A DNA stretch of 64,000 nucleotides from positions 604,704 to 668,703 of the forward strand of contig JASGHF010000002.1 in assembly GCA_047602465.1 (NCBI GenBank), written 5' to 3'. The translations under genes and the position numbers were made by a program. The stretch comes from JADZAI01 sp047602465. GTDB lineage: Bacteria; Pseudomonadota; Alphaproteobacteria; Micropepsales; Micropepsaceae. This document shows positions 16,276-24,602 of this stretch, piece after piece (positions within the stretch are counted from its first letter, which is position 1; every line of letters begins with the position of its first letter). A model generated the notes under the pieces. It saw only the letters and a program-made list of their open reading frames with translations, searched no databases and was not told where the DNA came from.

Positions 16276-17583
16276 ATGGAAGCTCACGATACCTCCGGCG
16301 CCGGCCATCTGGCGATGCGGGCCTGCAAGGCCGCCACGCGCGGCTTCGGCGGCATCCCGGTGACAATGATGCGACAGCGCCGCGAATGGGCTATACTGCC
16401 CGACAGGACGCCGCTCTGGATCAGATTGCGGCGCATCGCACGGCGCGCCCGCGCCTCGGAGATCGCAGCCGCCGGCATGGCCCCCGAGCCCTTCAACCCC
16501 AAGCGTATCCTGATCGTCTCCGACGCCTGGAAGCCCCAGGTGAACGGCGTCGTCCGCACGCTGGAGGCGACGGCCGACGCATTGCGCGCCGCCGGCTATG
16601 AGGTCCGCCTCGTGACGCCCGACATGTTCCGCAGCTTCCCGCTACCCTTCTATCCGGAAATCCGGATGGCGATGTTCGCGGGGCGCAAGGTGCGGGCGAT
16701 CATCGAAAGCTTCGCGCCCGACGCCGTCCACATCGCGACCGAAGGCACGCTCGGCCATTCCGCGCGCCGCTATTGCGTGAAGCACGGCGTGCGCTTCTCG
16801 ACCGCCTTCCACACCCGCTATCCCGACTATGTCAGCGCCCGCCTGCCCATCCCCAAATCCTGGGTCTGGGGCTGGCTGCGCTGGTTCCACCGCCCGGCGA
16901 TCAACGTGATGGCCCCCACCGTCACCATGAAGCGCCACCTCGAAGGCGAGGGCATCGCCAATGTGAAGGTGTGGTCGCGCGGCGTCGATCTCAGCCTTTT
17001 CGGCGCGGACTATCCCGTCCCGCCCGCGCTCGCCGGCCTGCCCCGCCCGATCTGGCTGAATGTCGGCCGCCTGGCGGTCGAAAAGAACCTCGAAGCCTTC
17101 CTCGCGCTCGATCTGCCCGGCACCAAGGTCGTGGTCGGCGAAGGCCCGCAGGCCGCCGAGATCAAGGCCAAGTTCCCGAACGCCGTCTATACCGGCGCGA
17201 AATTCGGCCCCGAACTCGCCGCGCATTACGCCGCCGCCGATGTCTTCGTCTTCCCCAGCCGCACCGACACGTTCGGCCTGGTCATCCTGGAAGCCCTCGC
17301 CAGCGGCGTGCCGGTCGCCGCCTATCCGGTGCAGGGTCCGCTCGATGTGCTGGGCGACGCGCCGGCCGGCGTGATGGATGAGGATCTCGCCGCCGCCTGC
17401 CGCCGCGCGCTGGCGATTCCCGCCGAAATCGCGCGCGCCCACGCCCAGAAATTCACCTGGGAGGCCGCCGCCCGCCAGTTTCTCGGCCATCTCGCCATCC
17501 CCGACCTCGAACCCTTCGAGGTGGACGACGCCGCCCGCGCCCTCGCGGCCTCCGTGCCGCAGCCCGTCCGCGAAGCCGTCTAA
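16276..17583 (+). CDS. glycosyltransferase family 4 (GT-B fold)
   Basis: 435 aa from the ATG at 16276, which has a GGAG site about 8 nt upstream. The conserved domain begins only at residue 68 (MAPEPFNPKRILIVSDAWKP), so an ATG at 16477 giving 368 aa is possible. Seen: QVNGVVRTLEATADAL, the acceptor-domain HTRYPDY motif, the donor-domain NVGRLAVEKN and the E-x7-E nucleotide-sugar signature in FVFPSRTDTFGLVILEALASGVPV. Such enzymes transfer a sugar from a nucleotide donor to a lipid or glycan at the inner face of the membrane; relatives include alpha-mannosyl- and sulfoquinovosyl-transferases. Substrate not readable. Confidence 0.87.
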   Translation: MEAHDTSGAGHLAMRACKAATRGFGGIPVTMMRQRREWAILPDRTPLWIRLRRIARRARASEIAAAGMAPEPFNPKRILIVSDAWKPQVNGVVRTLEATADALRAAGYEVRLVTPDMFRSFPLPFYPEIRMAMFAGRKVRAIIESFAPDAVHIATEGTLGHSARRYCVKHGVRFSTAFHTRYPDYVSARLPIPKSWVWGWLRWFHRPAINVMAPTVTMKRHLEGEGIANVKVWSRGVDLSLFGADYPVPPALAGLPRPIWLNVGRLAVEKNLEAFLALDLPGTKVVVGEGPQAAEIKAKFPNAVYTGAKFGPELAAHYAAADVFVFPSRTDTFGLVILEALASGVPVAAYPVQGPLDVLGDAPAGVMDEDLAAACRRALAIPAEIARAHAQKFTWEAAARQFLGHLAIPDLEPFEVDDAARALAASVPQPVREAV

Positions 17584-17637
17584 TTCTTCATCTTATCGGT
17601 CTGGCAGCAGCCCGCGTGACCGCCTAGGGTGACGCCC

Positions 17638-18237
17638 ATGACAAGGCTCAAGACCTTGCTGGTGGGATTGTGGGCGGCGTGCGCCATCGGCGCGGCGCAG
17701 GCGCGCGAGCGCGTCTTCATCATGGACGGCCACAGCGGCACGCTGAACTTCTCCTGCGACGTGATGGGCGTGATGCCTGTCGAAGGCGGCTTCACGCGCT
17801 TCATCGCCGTCATCACCATCGACGAGAACGCCCCGCAGGACGCCCGCGCCGTCGTGAAGGTCGACGCCAACAGTCTCCAGACCAACGAAAGCGACTGGGT
17901 CGCCGATCTCAAAGGCCCCGACTTCTTCGACACCGCCGCTTATCCCGAATTCGGCTTCGCCTCCTACGCCGCCTATGTCGAAGGCCCCGGCCTGCTGCGC
18001 CTCGACGGCATGCTGACGCTGCGCGGCCGCAGCAAGCCCATCTCGCTGCGCGTCCGCTACGAAGCGCCCGACGCGCCGGGCGGTCCGGCCGCCATCGATG
18101 CCGGCGCCGAAGTCGAGCGCGCGGATTTCGGCATGGACGCCTACGATCTCGTGCTGTCCGACGAGGTCGAGATCGCCGTCAGCGGCCTGGCCCGGCCCGG
18201 CTACCCGCCGGTCGCCGTGCTTTCGGCCGCGCCGTAA
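17638..18237 (+). CDS. YceI family periplasmic protein
   Basis: 199 aa with a signal peptide (MTRLKTLLVGLWAACAIGAAQA). The mature part has the YceI lipocalin-like pattern: GTLNFSCDVMGVMPVEGGF, the DFFDTAAYPEFGFAS block (usually FFD...P...F.S) and a late LTLRGRSKPISL strand. YceI proteins bind polyisoprenoid lipids in an 8-stranded barrel; physiological roles vary. An in-frame GTG lies 9 nt upstream of the chosen ATG. Only 12 nt separate it from the next gene, so probably co-transcribed. Confidence 0.88.
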   Translation: MTRLKTLLVGLWAACAIGAAQARERVFIMDGHSGTLNFSCDVMGVMPVEGGFTRFIAVITIDENAPQDARAVVKVDANSLQTNESDWVADLKGPDFFDTAAYPEFGFASYAAYVEGPGLLRLDGMLTLRGRSKPISLRVRYEAPDAPGGPAAIDAGAEVERADFGMDAYDLVLSDEVEIAVSGLARPGYPPVAVLSAAP

Positions 18238-18249
18238 GTCCGCGCGGCC

Positions 18250-20700
18250 ATGGGCACGCGCAATCTCGACGCCATCTTCGCGCCCGAAAGCGTCGCCATC
18301 GCCGGCGCGACCGACCGCCCCGGATCGACCGGCGCACAGGTCACCGAAAACCTCGTCTCCAGCTTCAAGGGCCGCCTCTACGGCGTGAACCCGCGCCGCC
18401 CGCAGATCGCCGGGCTGGAGATGCACGGCGACGTCGAGAACCTGCCCGAAGCGCCCGACCTCGCGGTGATCGTCACGCCGCCCGAAGCGGTGGTGGAAAC
18501 CGCCGAGGCCTTCGCCGCCAAGGGCACGCGCGGCTGCATCGTCATCACCGACCTCAGGCGCGGCGCCGCCCGCGCCGCCGTTCTGCGCACCGCGCTCCGC
18601 GATCTCGCCGACGCGACCGGCATGCGGATCGTCGGCCCCAACGCGCTCGGCATCGCCTCGCGCTCGCTGCGCGCCACCATGTCCTCGCTGGTCGCGCCGG
18701 AAGGCTCCATCGCCTTTGTCGGGCAGGCGACGATGGCCGCGGGCGTCGTCGCCGTCTGGGCCGCGCAGCAGCATGTCGGCTTCTCGAACCTCGCCGCCGC
18801 CGGCGACATGTGCGACGTCGATTTCGCCGACCTGATCGACTGGTTCGCCGCCGACGCCCGCACGCGCCAGATCGTCGTCTTCCTGGAACGCATCGCCGAA
18901 CCGCGCAAGCTCATCTCCGCCATCCGCATGGCGGCGCGCATGAAGCCCGTTCTGGTTCTCCGCGCCCCCGCCGAACAGCTCGACCCCGACGCGGACGCCG
19001 TCTTCGACGCCGCGCTCCGCCGCGCCGGCGCGCTGCGCGCCCGCAACCTGGAAGATCTCTTCGCCGCGATGGAAGCCGTCGCCGTGCGCCTGCCGAGCGA
19101 CGCCGCCCCCACCTTCGGCCGGCGGCTCGCGGTTCTTTCAAACGGCGAAAGCCTCGGCGCCCTCGCGCGCATGGAGATGGAGGACAGCGAAGTCGAACCC
19201 GCGATGCTCGGCGATGAAACGGTCGACCGCATCATGGCGATCATGCCGCCCGGCCGCCGCCGCACCAATCCGATCGACATCCTTCCCGACGCCTCGCCCG
19301 AACGCTACGCCAACGCCATGAAGGCGCTGCTCGCCGACAGCGGCGTCGACGCCGTCCTGGCCGTCTTCGGACCCAGCGGCGCGGCCACCGCCGAACACGT
19401 CGCCGACGCCATCGCCGCCGTCGTGAAGGACGCGCGCCTGCAACCCGGCCGCCGCCGCCCCTTCGTGATGACGGCCTTCGCCGGCGGCCATCACGAACTG
19501 GCGGCCCGCGATGCGCTGGGCCGCCAGCACATCCCCGCCTTCGAAACGCCCGCCAGCGCCGTGCGCGCCTACAGCGCGCTGGTGGCGCTCCGCGCCGCCG
19601 CCGCGCGCGTCACGGCGACGCCGGAATTCGTCGCCACGCTGGAAAGCGCGCACGCCGTCGAGGTCAGCGAGAAGGCGGCGCTGGCGCTGGAGAAGGGCCA
19701 GAGCGCCATCGACGGCGCCATCGCCTCGTCGATCCGCCGCGCGCTGTGGCTGGGCAAGACAGACGCGCCGCCGCCGCTCACCTGGCGCATCTGCGTCACC
19801 GACGATCCCGATTTCGGCCCCGCGATCTTCTTCGGCCCCGGCGGCGCCTTCGCGCCCATCATCCTCCACCGCGCCGCCGCACTGCCGCCGCTCAATGCCG
19901 CCACCGCGCAGGAGCTGATCGCCTCGTCCCGCCACGCCAGCGCCGCACGCGCCGCCGGCCTGCTGGATGACGGCGCCTGCTATGCGCTCGCCGCGCTTCT
20001 GGTGCGCGTCAGCGATCTCATCGCCACCGTGCCCGAAATCCGCACCCTCACCATCGATCACATCTCCGCCGCCGACGGACGCCCCGTCGTGCCGGCCGAG
20101 GCCGTGTCGGGCGCCGTCGCCGCGCTGGCCGTCGGCCAGCCCGATGCGCGGTTCGCCATCCGCCCCTATCCCGCCAAGCTGATCGAGAAGGTGGTGGCCG
20201 CCGACGGCCTCATCTATCGCCTGCGCCCGATGCGCGCGGAGGATGAACCGGCGCTCGGCCAGATGGGCGCGCGCATGTCGGCGGAAGACCTGCGCCTCCG
20301 CTTCTTCCAGCCGATGCGCCAGCTCAGCCACGAACTCGCCGCGCGTCTGACCCAGATCGACTATGACCGCGAGATGGCCTTCGCGCTGGAAGCGCCGGAT
20401 GGCAGCGGCACAGGCGGCGGCATTCTCGGCGTCGTGCGCCTGCACCGCGAGGCGCGCGGCGACACGGCGGAATTCGCCGTCACCGTCCGCAGCGACCAGC
20501 AGGGCAAGGGCTTCGGCCGCCTGCTGATGGAGCGGATCATCGCCTATGCCCGCACGCAGAACCTCAAATCGATCTTCGGCATCGTGCTGCATGAAAATCA
20601 GGGCATGCTGAAACTTTCGCGCAAGCTGGGCTTCACCGCCCGCTCCGAACGCGGCGATGCGACCGTGGTGCGCGTGGAACTGAAACTGGAAACGCCATGA
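18250..20700 (+). CDS. Pat-like protein: degenerate NDP-forming acyl-CoA synthetase domain fused to GNAT acetyltransferase
   Basis: 816 aa. Residues 1-120 form the CoA-binding Rossmann domain (LDAIFAPESVAIAGATDRPGS), followed by the succinyl-CoA-ligase-like flavodoxin domains and the DVDFADLIDWFAAD block. A shortened ATP-grasp region lies at about 465-640 and a GNAT domain at about 650-816 with an acetyl-CoA loop (VRSDQQGKGFGRLLMERII). Known relatives (Pat/PatZ, about 880-900 aa) acetylate lysines such as that of acetyl-CoA synthetase. Here the usual SQSG is replaced by GQAT, and the N-terminal half of the ATP-grasp with its HKSDVGGV-type motif is missing. The ligase half is probably regulatory or structural while the acetyltransferase looks intact. 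The stop overlaps the next start (ATGA). Confidence 0.85.
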   Translation: MGTRNLDAIFAPESVAIAGATDRPGSTGAQVTENLVSSFKGRLYGVNPRRPQIAGLEMHGDVENLPEAPDLAVIVTPPEAVVETAEAFAAKGTRGCIVITDLRRGAARAAVLRTALRDLADATGMRIVGPNALGIASRSLRATMSSLVAPEGSIAFVGQATMAAGVVAVWAAQQHVGFSNLAAAGDMCDVDFADLIDWFAADARTRQIVVFLERIAEPRKLISAIRMAARMKPVLVLRAPAEQLDPDADAVFDAALRRAGALRARNLEDLFAAMEAVAVRLPSDAAPTFGRRLAVLSNGESLGALARMEMEDSEVEPAMLGDETVDRIMAIMPPGRRRTNPIDILPDASPERYANAMKALLADSGVDAVLAVFGPSGAATAEHVADAIAAVVKDARLQPGRRRPFVMTAFAGGHHELAARDALGRQHIPAFETPASAVRAYSALVALRAAAARVTATPEFVATLESAHAVEVSEKAALALEKGQSAIDGAIASSIRRALWLGKTDAPPPLTWRICVTDDPDFGPAIFFGPGGAFAPIILHRAAALPPLNAATAQELIASSRHASAARAAGLLDDGACYALAALLVRVSDLIATVPEIRTLTIDHISAADGRPVVPAEAVSGAVAALAVGQPDARFAIRPYPAKLIEKVVAADGLIYRLRPMRAEDEPALGQMGARMSAEDLRLRFFQPMRQLSHELAARLTQIDYDREMAFALEAPDGSGTGGGILGVVRLHREARGDTAEFAVTVRSDQQGKGFGRLLMERIIAYARTQNLKSIFGIVLHENQGMLKLSRKLGFTARSERGDATVVRVELKLETP

Positions 20701-21545
20701 CCGGACTGAAGACCATTCTCTACGGCCTCGCCTTCCCCGAAGGCCCGCGCTGGCATGACGGCGCGCTGTGGTTCTCCGACATGCACGCGCATGAGGTCGT
20801 GCGCGTGACAGAAACGGGCGAGCGCCGCACCGTCGCGGCGTTCGGCGGCCCCGTCTCCGGCCTCGGCTGGCTCAGCGACGGGCGCATGCTCGTCGTCTCG
20901 ATGGCCGACAAGCGCGTGCTGGTGCAGGCGGCCGACGGCGGCTTCGCGATGCATGGCGATCTGTCGGGCATCGCCACCGGCCTCTGCAACGACATGGTCA
21001 TCGACGCGCACGACAACGCCTTTGTCGGCAATTTCGGCTTCTCGCTGCATCCGATGGGCGAGGTGAAGGCCGCGAAGCTCGCCCGTGTCGCGCCGGACGG
21101 CGCCGTCACCGTCGCCGCCGAAGACATGATGTTCCCCAACGGCGCGGTCATCACGCCCGATGGCGGCACGCTGATCGTCGGCGAAAGCTTCTCGCGCGTC
21201 CTCACCGCCTTCGACCTTGGCGCTGACGGCGCGCTCACCAACCGCCGCATCTGGGCGGCATTGCCCGAAGGCGCGCTGCCCGACGGCATCTGCCTCGACG
21301 CCGATGGCGCGATATGGTCGGCCTCGCCCTCCTCGTCGGAAGTCGTCCACATCCGCGAAGGCGGCGAGGTGCTGGCCCGCGTGAAAACAGAACAGCTCGC
21401 CATCGCCTGCATGCTGGGCGGCGAAGATCGCAAGACCCTCTTCGTCCTCACCGCCGAAAGCACCGACCCGGACGAATGCAAGGCGAAGATGAGCGCCCGC
21501 ATCCAGACGATGCGCGTGCAGACGCCGGGCGCAGGACGGCCCTAA
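20697..21545 (+). CDS. SMP-30/gluconolactonase/LRE family protein
   Basis: 282 aa six-bladed beta-propeller. Seen: the opening FPEGPRWHDGALWFSDMHAHEVV (metal-binding Glu in FPEGP), CNDMVIDAHDNAFVGNFGF with the catalytic-site Asn-Asp, PNGAVITPDGGTLIVGESFS and LPDGICLDADGAIW. The family hydrolyses sugar lactones or other lactones with a divalent metal. The start overlaps the stop of the GNAT gene by 4 bp, so the two are translationally coupled, although no functional link is obvious. Its stop interlocks with the convergent S9 peptidase stop over 4 bp. Confidence 0.88.
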   Translation: MTGLKTILYGLAFPEGPRWHDGALWFSDMHAHEVVRVTETGERRTVAAFGGPVSGLGWLSDGRMLVVSMADKRVLVQAADGGFAMHGDLSGIATGLCNDMVIDAHDNAFVGNFGFSLHPMGEVKAAKLARVAPDGAVTVAAEDMMFPNGAVITPDGGTLIVGESFSRVLTAFDLGADGALTNRRIWAALPEGALPDGICLDADGAIWSASPSSSEVVHIREGGEVLARVKTEQLAIACMLGGEDRKTLFVLTAESTDPDECKAKMSARIQTMRVQTPGAGRP

Positions 21546-23488
21546 GCCAGATTGTCGATCGCGATCGGCGTCAGCTCATCGGGCAGCGTCAGGCCGAACA
21601 CCTGCGCCAGGAAATAATGCGTCCCCGTCAGCGTGCGGATCAGATTCTCCGCCTTGCGGAAGCCGTGGCCCTCGCCCTCATAGGCGATATAGGCGGTCGC
21701 CACGCCCTTCGCCTTCACCGCGTCATAGATCGCCTGGCTCTGCGAAGGCGGCACCGCCTTGTCGTCCAGCCCCTGAAAGGTCAGCAGCGGCGCGCGGATC
21801 GCATCGGCCGCATAGAGCGGCGAGCGCGCGCGATAGATGTCCTTCGCTTCGGGCAGCGGGCCGATCAGCGTGTCGGTGTAGTGCGCCTCGAATTTGTGCG
21901 TGTCGTGGGCCAGCGCCTCCAGATCGGAAATCCCGAAAAGATTGACGCCCGCCTTGAACACGTCCGGGTGGAAGGCGAGCGCCGCCAGCACGACATAGCC
22001 GCCCGCGCTGCCGCCATAGATCGTCATGCGGCCCGCATCGGCGAGGCCGTTCGCGGCGCAATAGCGCGCGCCCGCGACGACATCCTCGATATCGACGTCG
22101 CCCCATTTGAGATCCAGCGCTTTGCGATAGGCGCGGCCGAAGCCCGTCGACCCGCGATAATTGACGTCCAGCACCGCAAAGCCGCGCGAGGTCCAGTAGG
22201 TGCGCCAGGGCGTCAGCATCGCCTTCGCGCCCGAGGTCGGCCCGCCATGGACGGTGACGATCAGCGGCGGATGCTCGCCTTCGGGGGCCGCAAAGCCGGG
22301 ATTGAGCGGCGGATAGTAGAAGCCGTGCGCCGTCTCGCCCTGGCTGGTCGGGAACGACAAGGGATGGGGCCGCGCGGCATAGGCCGGGTCGATCGCCGCG
22401 CCCCTGGCGCGATAGGCGAGCTGCGGCTTGCCGCCATCCATCGGCACGCGCCACAGCGCGAAGCCCTCATCCGCCGATGCGCCGAGCGCGATGATGCTGC
22501 GCCCGTCCACCAGCAGGCGCGGCGCGATGGCGCTGAACGGCGCCGGCGCCGGACGCGCCGTTCCGGTCGAAAGGTCGATGGTGACGAGACTGTCGACGCT
22601 GTTCCGGGTCAGGATCGCCGCCGCGCGGTCGCCGGAAATCGCATAGGACCGCGTGCGGAAATTCCACATCGGCGCGCCGATCTCGCCGTCCAGATGCGCC
22701 ACCAGCTCGCGCGATCCGGCGCGCCAGCGATAGAGGCTCCAGTCGCCCGGCTCGTCGCTGAGATAATACAGCGACAGATCTTCCGCCCATTCCGGCTGCA
22801 GCACCGCGAAGCCTTCGCCCGCCGGCGCGATGTCGAAGGTGCGCGTGATCGCGCCGTCCGTATCCAGCATCGCGACATGCAGCGTGGTCGCGTCCCACGG
22901 CATGTTGGGATGATCCCAGGCGATGAAGGCCAGCCGCGAGCCGTCCGGCGACAGACGCGGCGCGGCGACGAAATCGCTCTTCTGCCACAGCTCGGAAACC
23001 TCGCCGGTCATCAGATCGACGGCGACCAATCCGTTCTTCGCTTCGCCGTCGCCGGAATGGTCCTCGCGCACCGCGATCAGGCGGTTGCGCGACGGATCAG
23101 CGATCATGTCGGCATAGCGCCACGGACCCTCGGGCGTCAGCGGCGTCGGTTTCGACCCCGGCCGGTCGCGCCAGATGCGCTGGTCCCTGTCGTTGGTGAA
23201 ATAGATCAGGCCCTTGTCGGCCAGGATCGCCCCGCCGCCATATTCGTGCGCCCGGCTGCGCGCGCTGAAATCCGCCGGCAGCACGTCCTCGGCGACGCCA
23301 TCGGGCCGCAGCCGGACGATCTGCGCCTGCCCGCCCGCATCCGGCCGCTGCTCGCTCAGCCAGATGACGCCGTTGTCGATCTCGACATCGGCGACCGCCC
23401 GGCTCGCCCCCACGGCGGTATCCGGCGCCACGGGCGAACGCCACGCCCCGTACGATGCGACCTGACGCTTCTGATCACCGACCGGCAT
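21542..23488 (-). CDS. S9 family peptidase (prolyl oligopeptidase / acylaminoacyl-peptidase type)
   Basis: 648 aa. An N-terminal beta-propeller of about 400 residues precedes an alpha/beta-hydrolase domain with an oxyanion region VTVHGGPTSGAK, nucleophile Ser494 in GGSAGGY, Asp in QGLDDKAVPPSQSQ and His in EGEGHGF. No signal peptide is seen, so cytoplasmic. The family cleaves short peptides, after Pro or acyl-amino acids. I chose the ATG at 23488 (AGGGTGG site just upstream); a GTG at 23536 would add 16 residues but has no ribosome site. Confidence 0.9.
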   Translation of the reverse strand: MPVGDQKRQVASYGAWRSPVAPDTAVGASRAVADVEIDNGVIWLSEQRPDAGGQAQIVRLRPDGVAEDVLPADFSARSRAHEYGGGAILADKGLIYFTNDRDQRIWRDRPGSKPTPLTPEGPWRYADMIADPSRNRLIAVREDHSGDGEAKNGLVAVDLMTGEVSELWQKSDFVAAPRLSPDGSRLAFIAWDHPNMPWDATTLHVAMLDTDGAITRTFDIAPAGEGFAVLQPEWAEDLSLYYLSDEPGDWSLYRWRAGSRELVAHLDGEIGAPMWNFRTRSYAISGDRAAAILTRNSVDSLVTIDLSTGTARPAPAPFSAIAPRLLVDGRSIIALGASADEGFALWRVPMDGGKPQLAYRARGAAIDPAYAARPHPLSFPTSQGETAHGFYYPPLNPGFAAPEGEHPPLIVTVHGGPTSGAKAMLTPWRTYWTSRGFAVLDVNYRGSTGFGRAYRKALDLKWGDVDIEDVVAGARYCAANGLADAGRMTIYGGSAGGYVVLAALAFHPDVFKAGVNLFGISDLEALAHDTHKFEAHYTDTLIGPLPEAKDIYRARSPLYAADAIRAPLLTFQGLDDKAVPPSQSQAIYDAVKAKGVATAYIAYEGEGHGFRKAENLIRTLTGTHYFLAQVFGLTLPDELTPIAIDNLA

Positions 23489-23571
23489 ATTCCACCCTGC
23501 ACTGGCCGCGATTCCCTGCGCCGCCTGAATCGCCACAGGCTATGCACCGCGCTCCCGCGACGAAAGGCATT

Positions 23572-24477
23572 TTACTGCCGGGCGCCGATGACGTCCGTGG
23601 CCGGCGGCAGGGTCAGGTAGAATTTGTCGTTGCGGTAGTCGATGAACAGCCGCACCTGCGCCAGCACATTGTTGCCGAGGATCAGCGCCGGCCCGTCATC
23701 GATCTCCATCGCGGCGAAGAGCGGCAGCTGGCTCGCCTGCACGTCGATCTCCGCCCATTGCGCGCGCGCCAGCACCAGAGGCCCGGCCTTGGCCTTCAGC
23801 GTCTCGCCGCCGCCGGCCAGGATCTCGCCCTTGGTCACGCCCTTCGCGCCCTCCACGACACCCAGCGCGGCGGCCAGTCTGTCGTTGATGACCGTCCCGT
23901 TCGCGCCGGTATCGATCACCGCCTTCGCCTTCACCCCGCCGATCTCGACATCCACCACGACGAAATCGTCATAGCGCAGCGCCATCGGCACGGCGTTCCA
24001 GTCGAGGCCCGCAGGCGGCGGCGTGCCGGATTCGCTTATGCCCAGACGCTTGTTCGGCTGGTCGATATCCACCGAAAAGCGCGACAGCACGTTCATGCCC
24101 AGGATGCCCCGGGCCGGCTTCACGTATTTCAGCGGCCCGTCGATGATGACGGTGATGGGCGCCGGCGCCGGCCATCCGGCCAGCGTCACGAAGCCCAGCG
24201 TGTAGAGATCGACCGGCTCCGTCCCGCCCGCCAGCTGCATCGGCTGGGGCGAGCGTCCCAGCCTGATCAGCTTCAGCTCGTCCTTCAGCCCGGTGGTCAC
24301 CGTGGTCAGCCCCGCCCCGGTGTCGAGCAGCATGGTGAACGGCCCCTCGCCGTTCAGCGCCACCTCCACCAGCGGGTGGCCGCGCTTGGTCATGGTGATC
24401 GGCAGTTCCGACGCCGCCGCCGAAAACGTGAGAAAACCAAGGCAAATCGCCACCAGAAGGCTGAGAGAACGCAGCAT
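23572..24477 (-). CDS. retropepsin-like aspartic protease family protein, two domains
   Basis: 301 aa with a signal peptide (MLRSLSLLVAICLGFLTFSAAA). Two retropepsin-like units are visible, each with a catalytic triplet in context: MLLDTGAGLTTV (about residue 47) and AVIDTGANGTVI (about 190). Each is followed by a flap-like and a hydrophobic-Gly segment (ARGILGMNVLS; PALILGNNVLA). Single-domain retropepsins must dimerise; with two copies this one could form an active site within one chain, as pepsins do. Periplasmic or secreted; substrate unknown. Divergent from typA, 125 bp apart. Confidence 0.82.
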   Translation of the reverse strand: MLRSLSLLVAICLGFLTFSAAASELPITMTKRGHPLVEVALNGEGPFTMLLDTGAGLTTVTTGLKDELKLIRLGRSPQPMQLAGGTEPVDLYTLGFVTLAGWPAPAPITVIIDGPLKYVKPARGILGMNVLSRFSVDIDQPNKRLGISESGTPPPAGLDWNAVPMALRYDDFVVVDVEIGGVKAKAVIDTGANGTVINDRLAAALGVVEGAKGVTKGEILAGGGETLKAKAGPLVLARAQWAEIDVQASQLPLFAAMEIDDGPALILGNNVLAQVRLFIDYRNDKFYLTLPPATDVIGARQ

Positions 24478-24602
24478 CCTCACCTTGCCTGTTGCAGTGC
24501 AAACACCTATAAGCCGCGCCAATTCCGGCAACAATCGGGCCCCGGCGCGCGCTTGAGTGAGATAAGCGCGCAAAAAGCCGTCGCCATATGAGACCCCTAC
24601 CG

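Noticed and set aside
21560..23620. Large plus-strand frame antisense to the S9 peptidase
   Set aside because: Low-complexity Arg/His composition; the opposite strand encodes a clear peptidase with all catalytic motifs.
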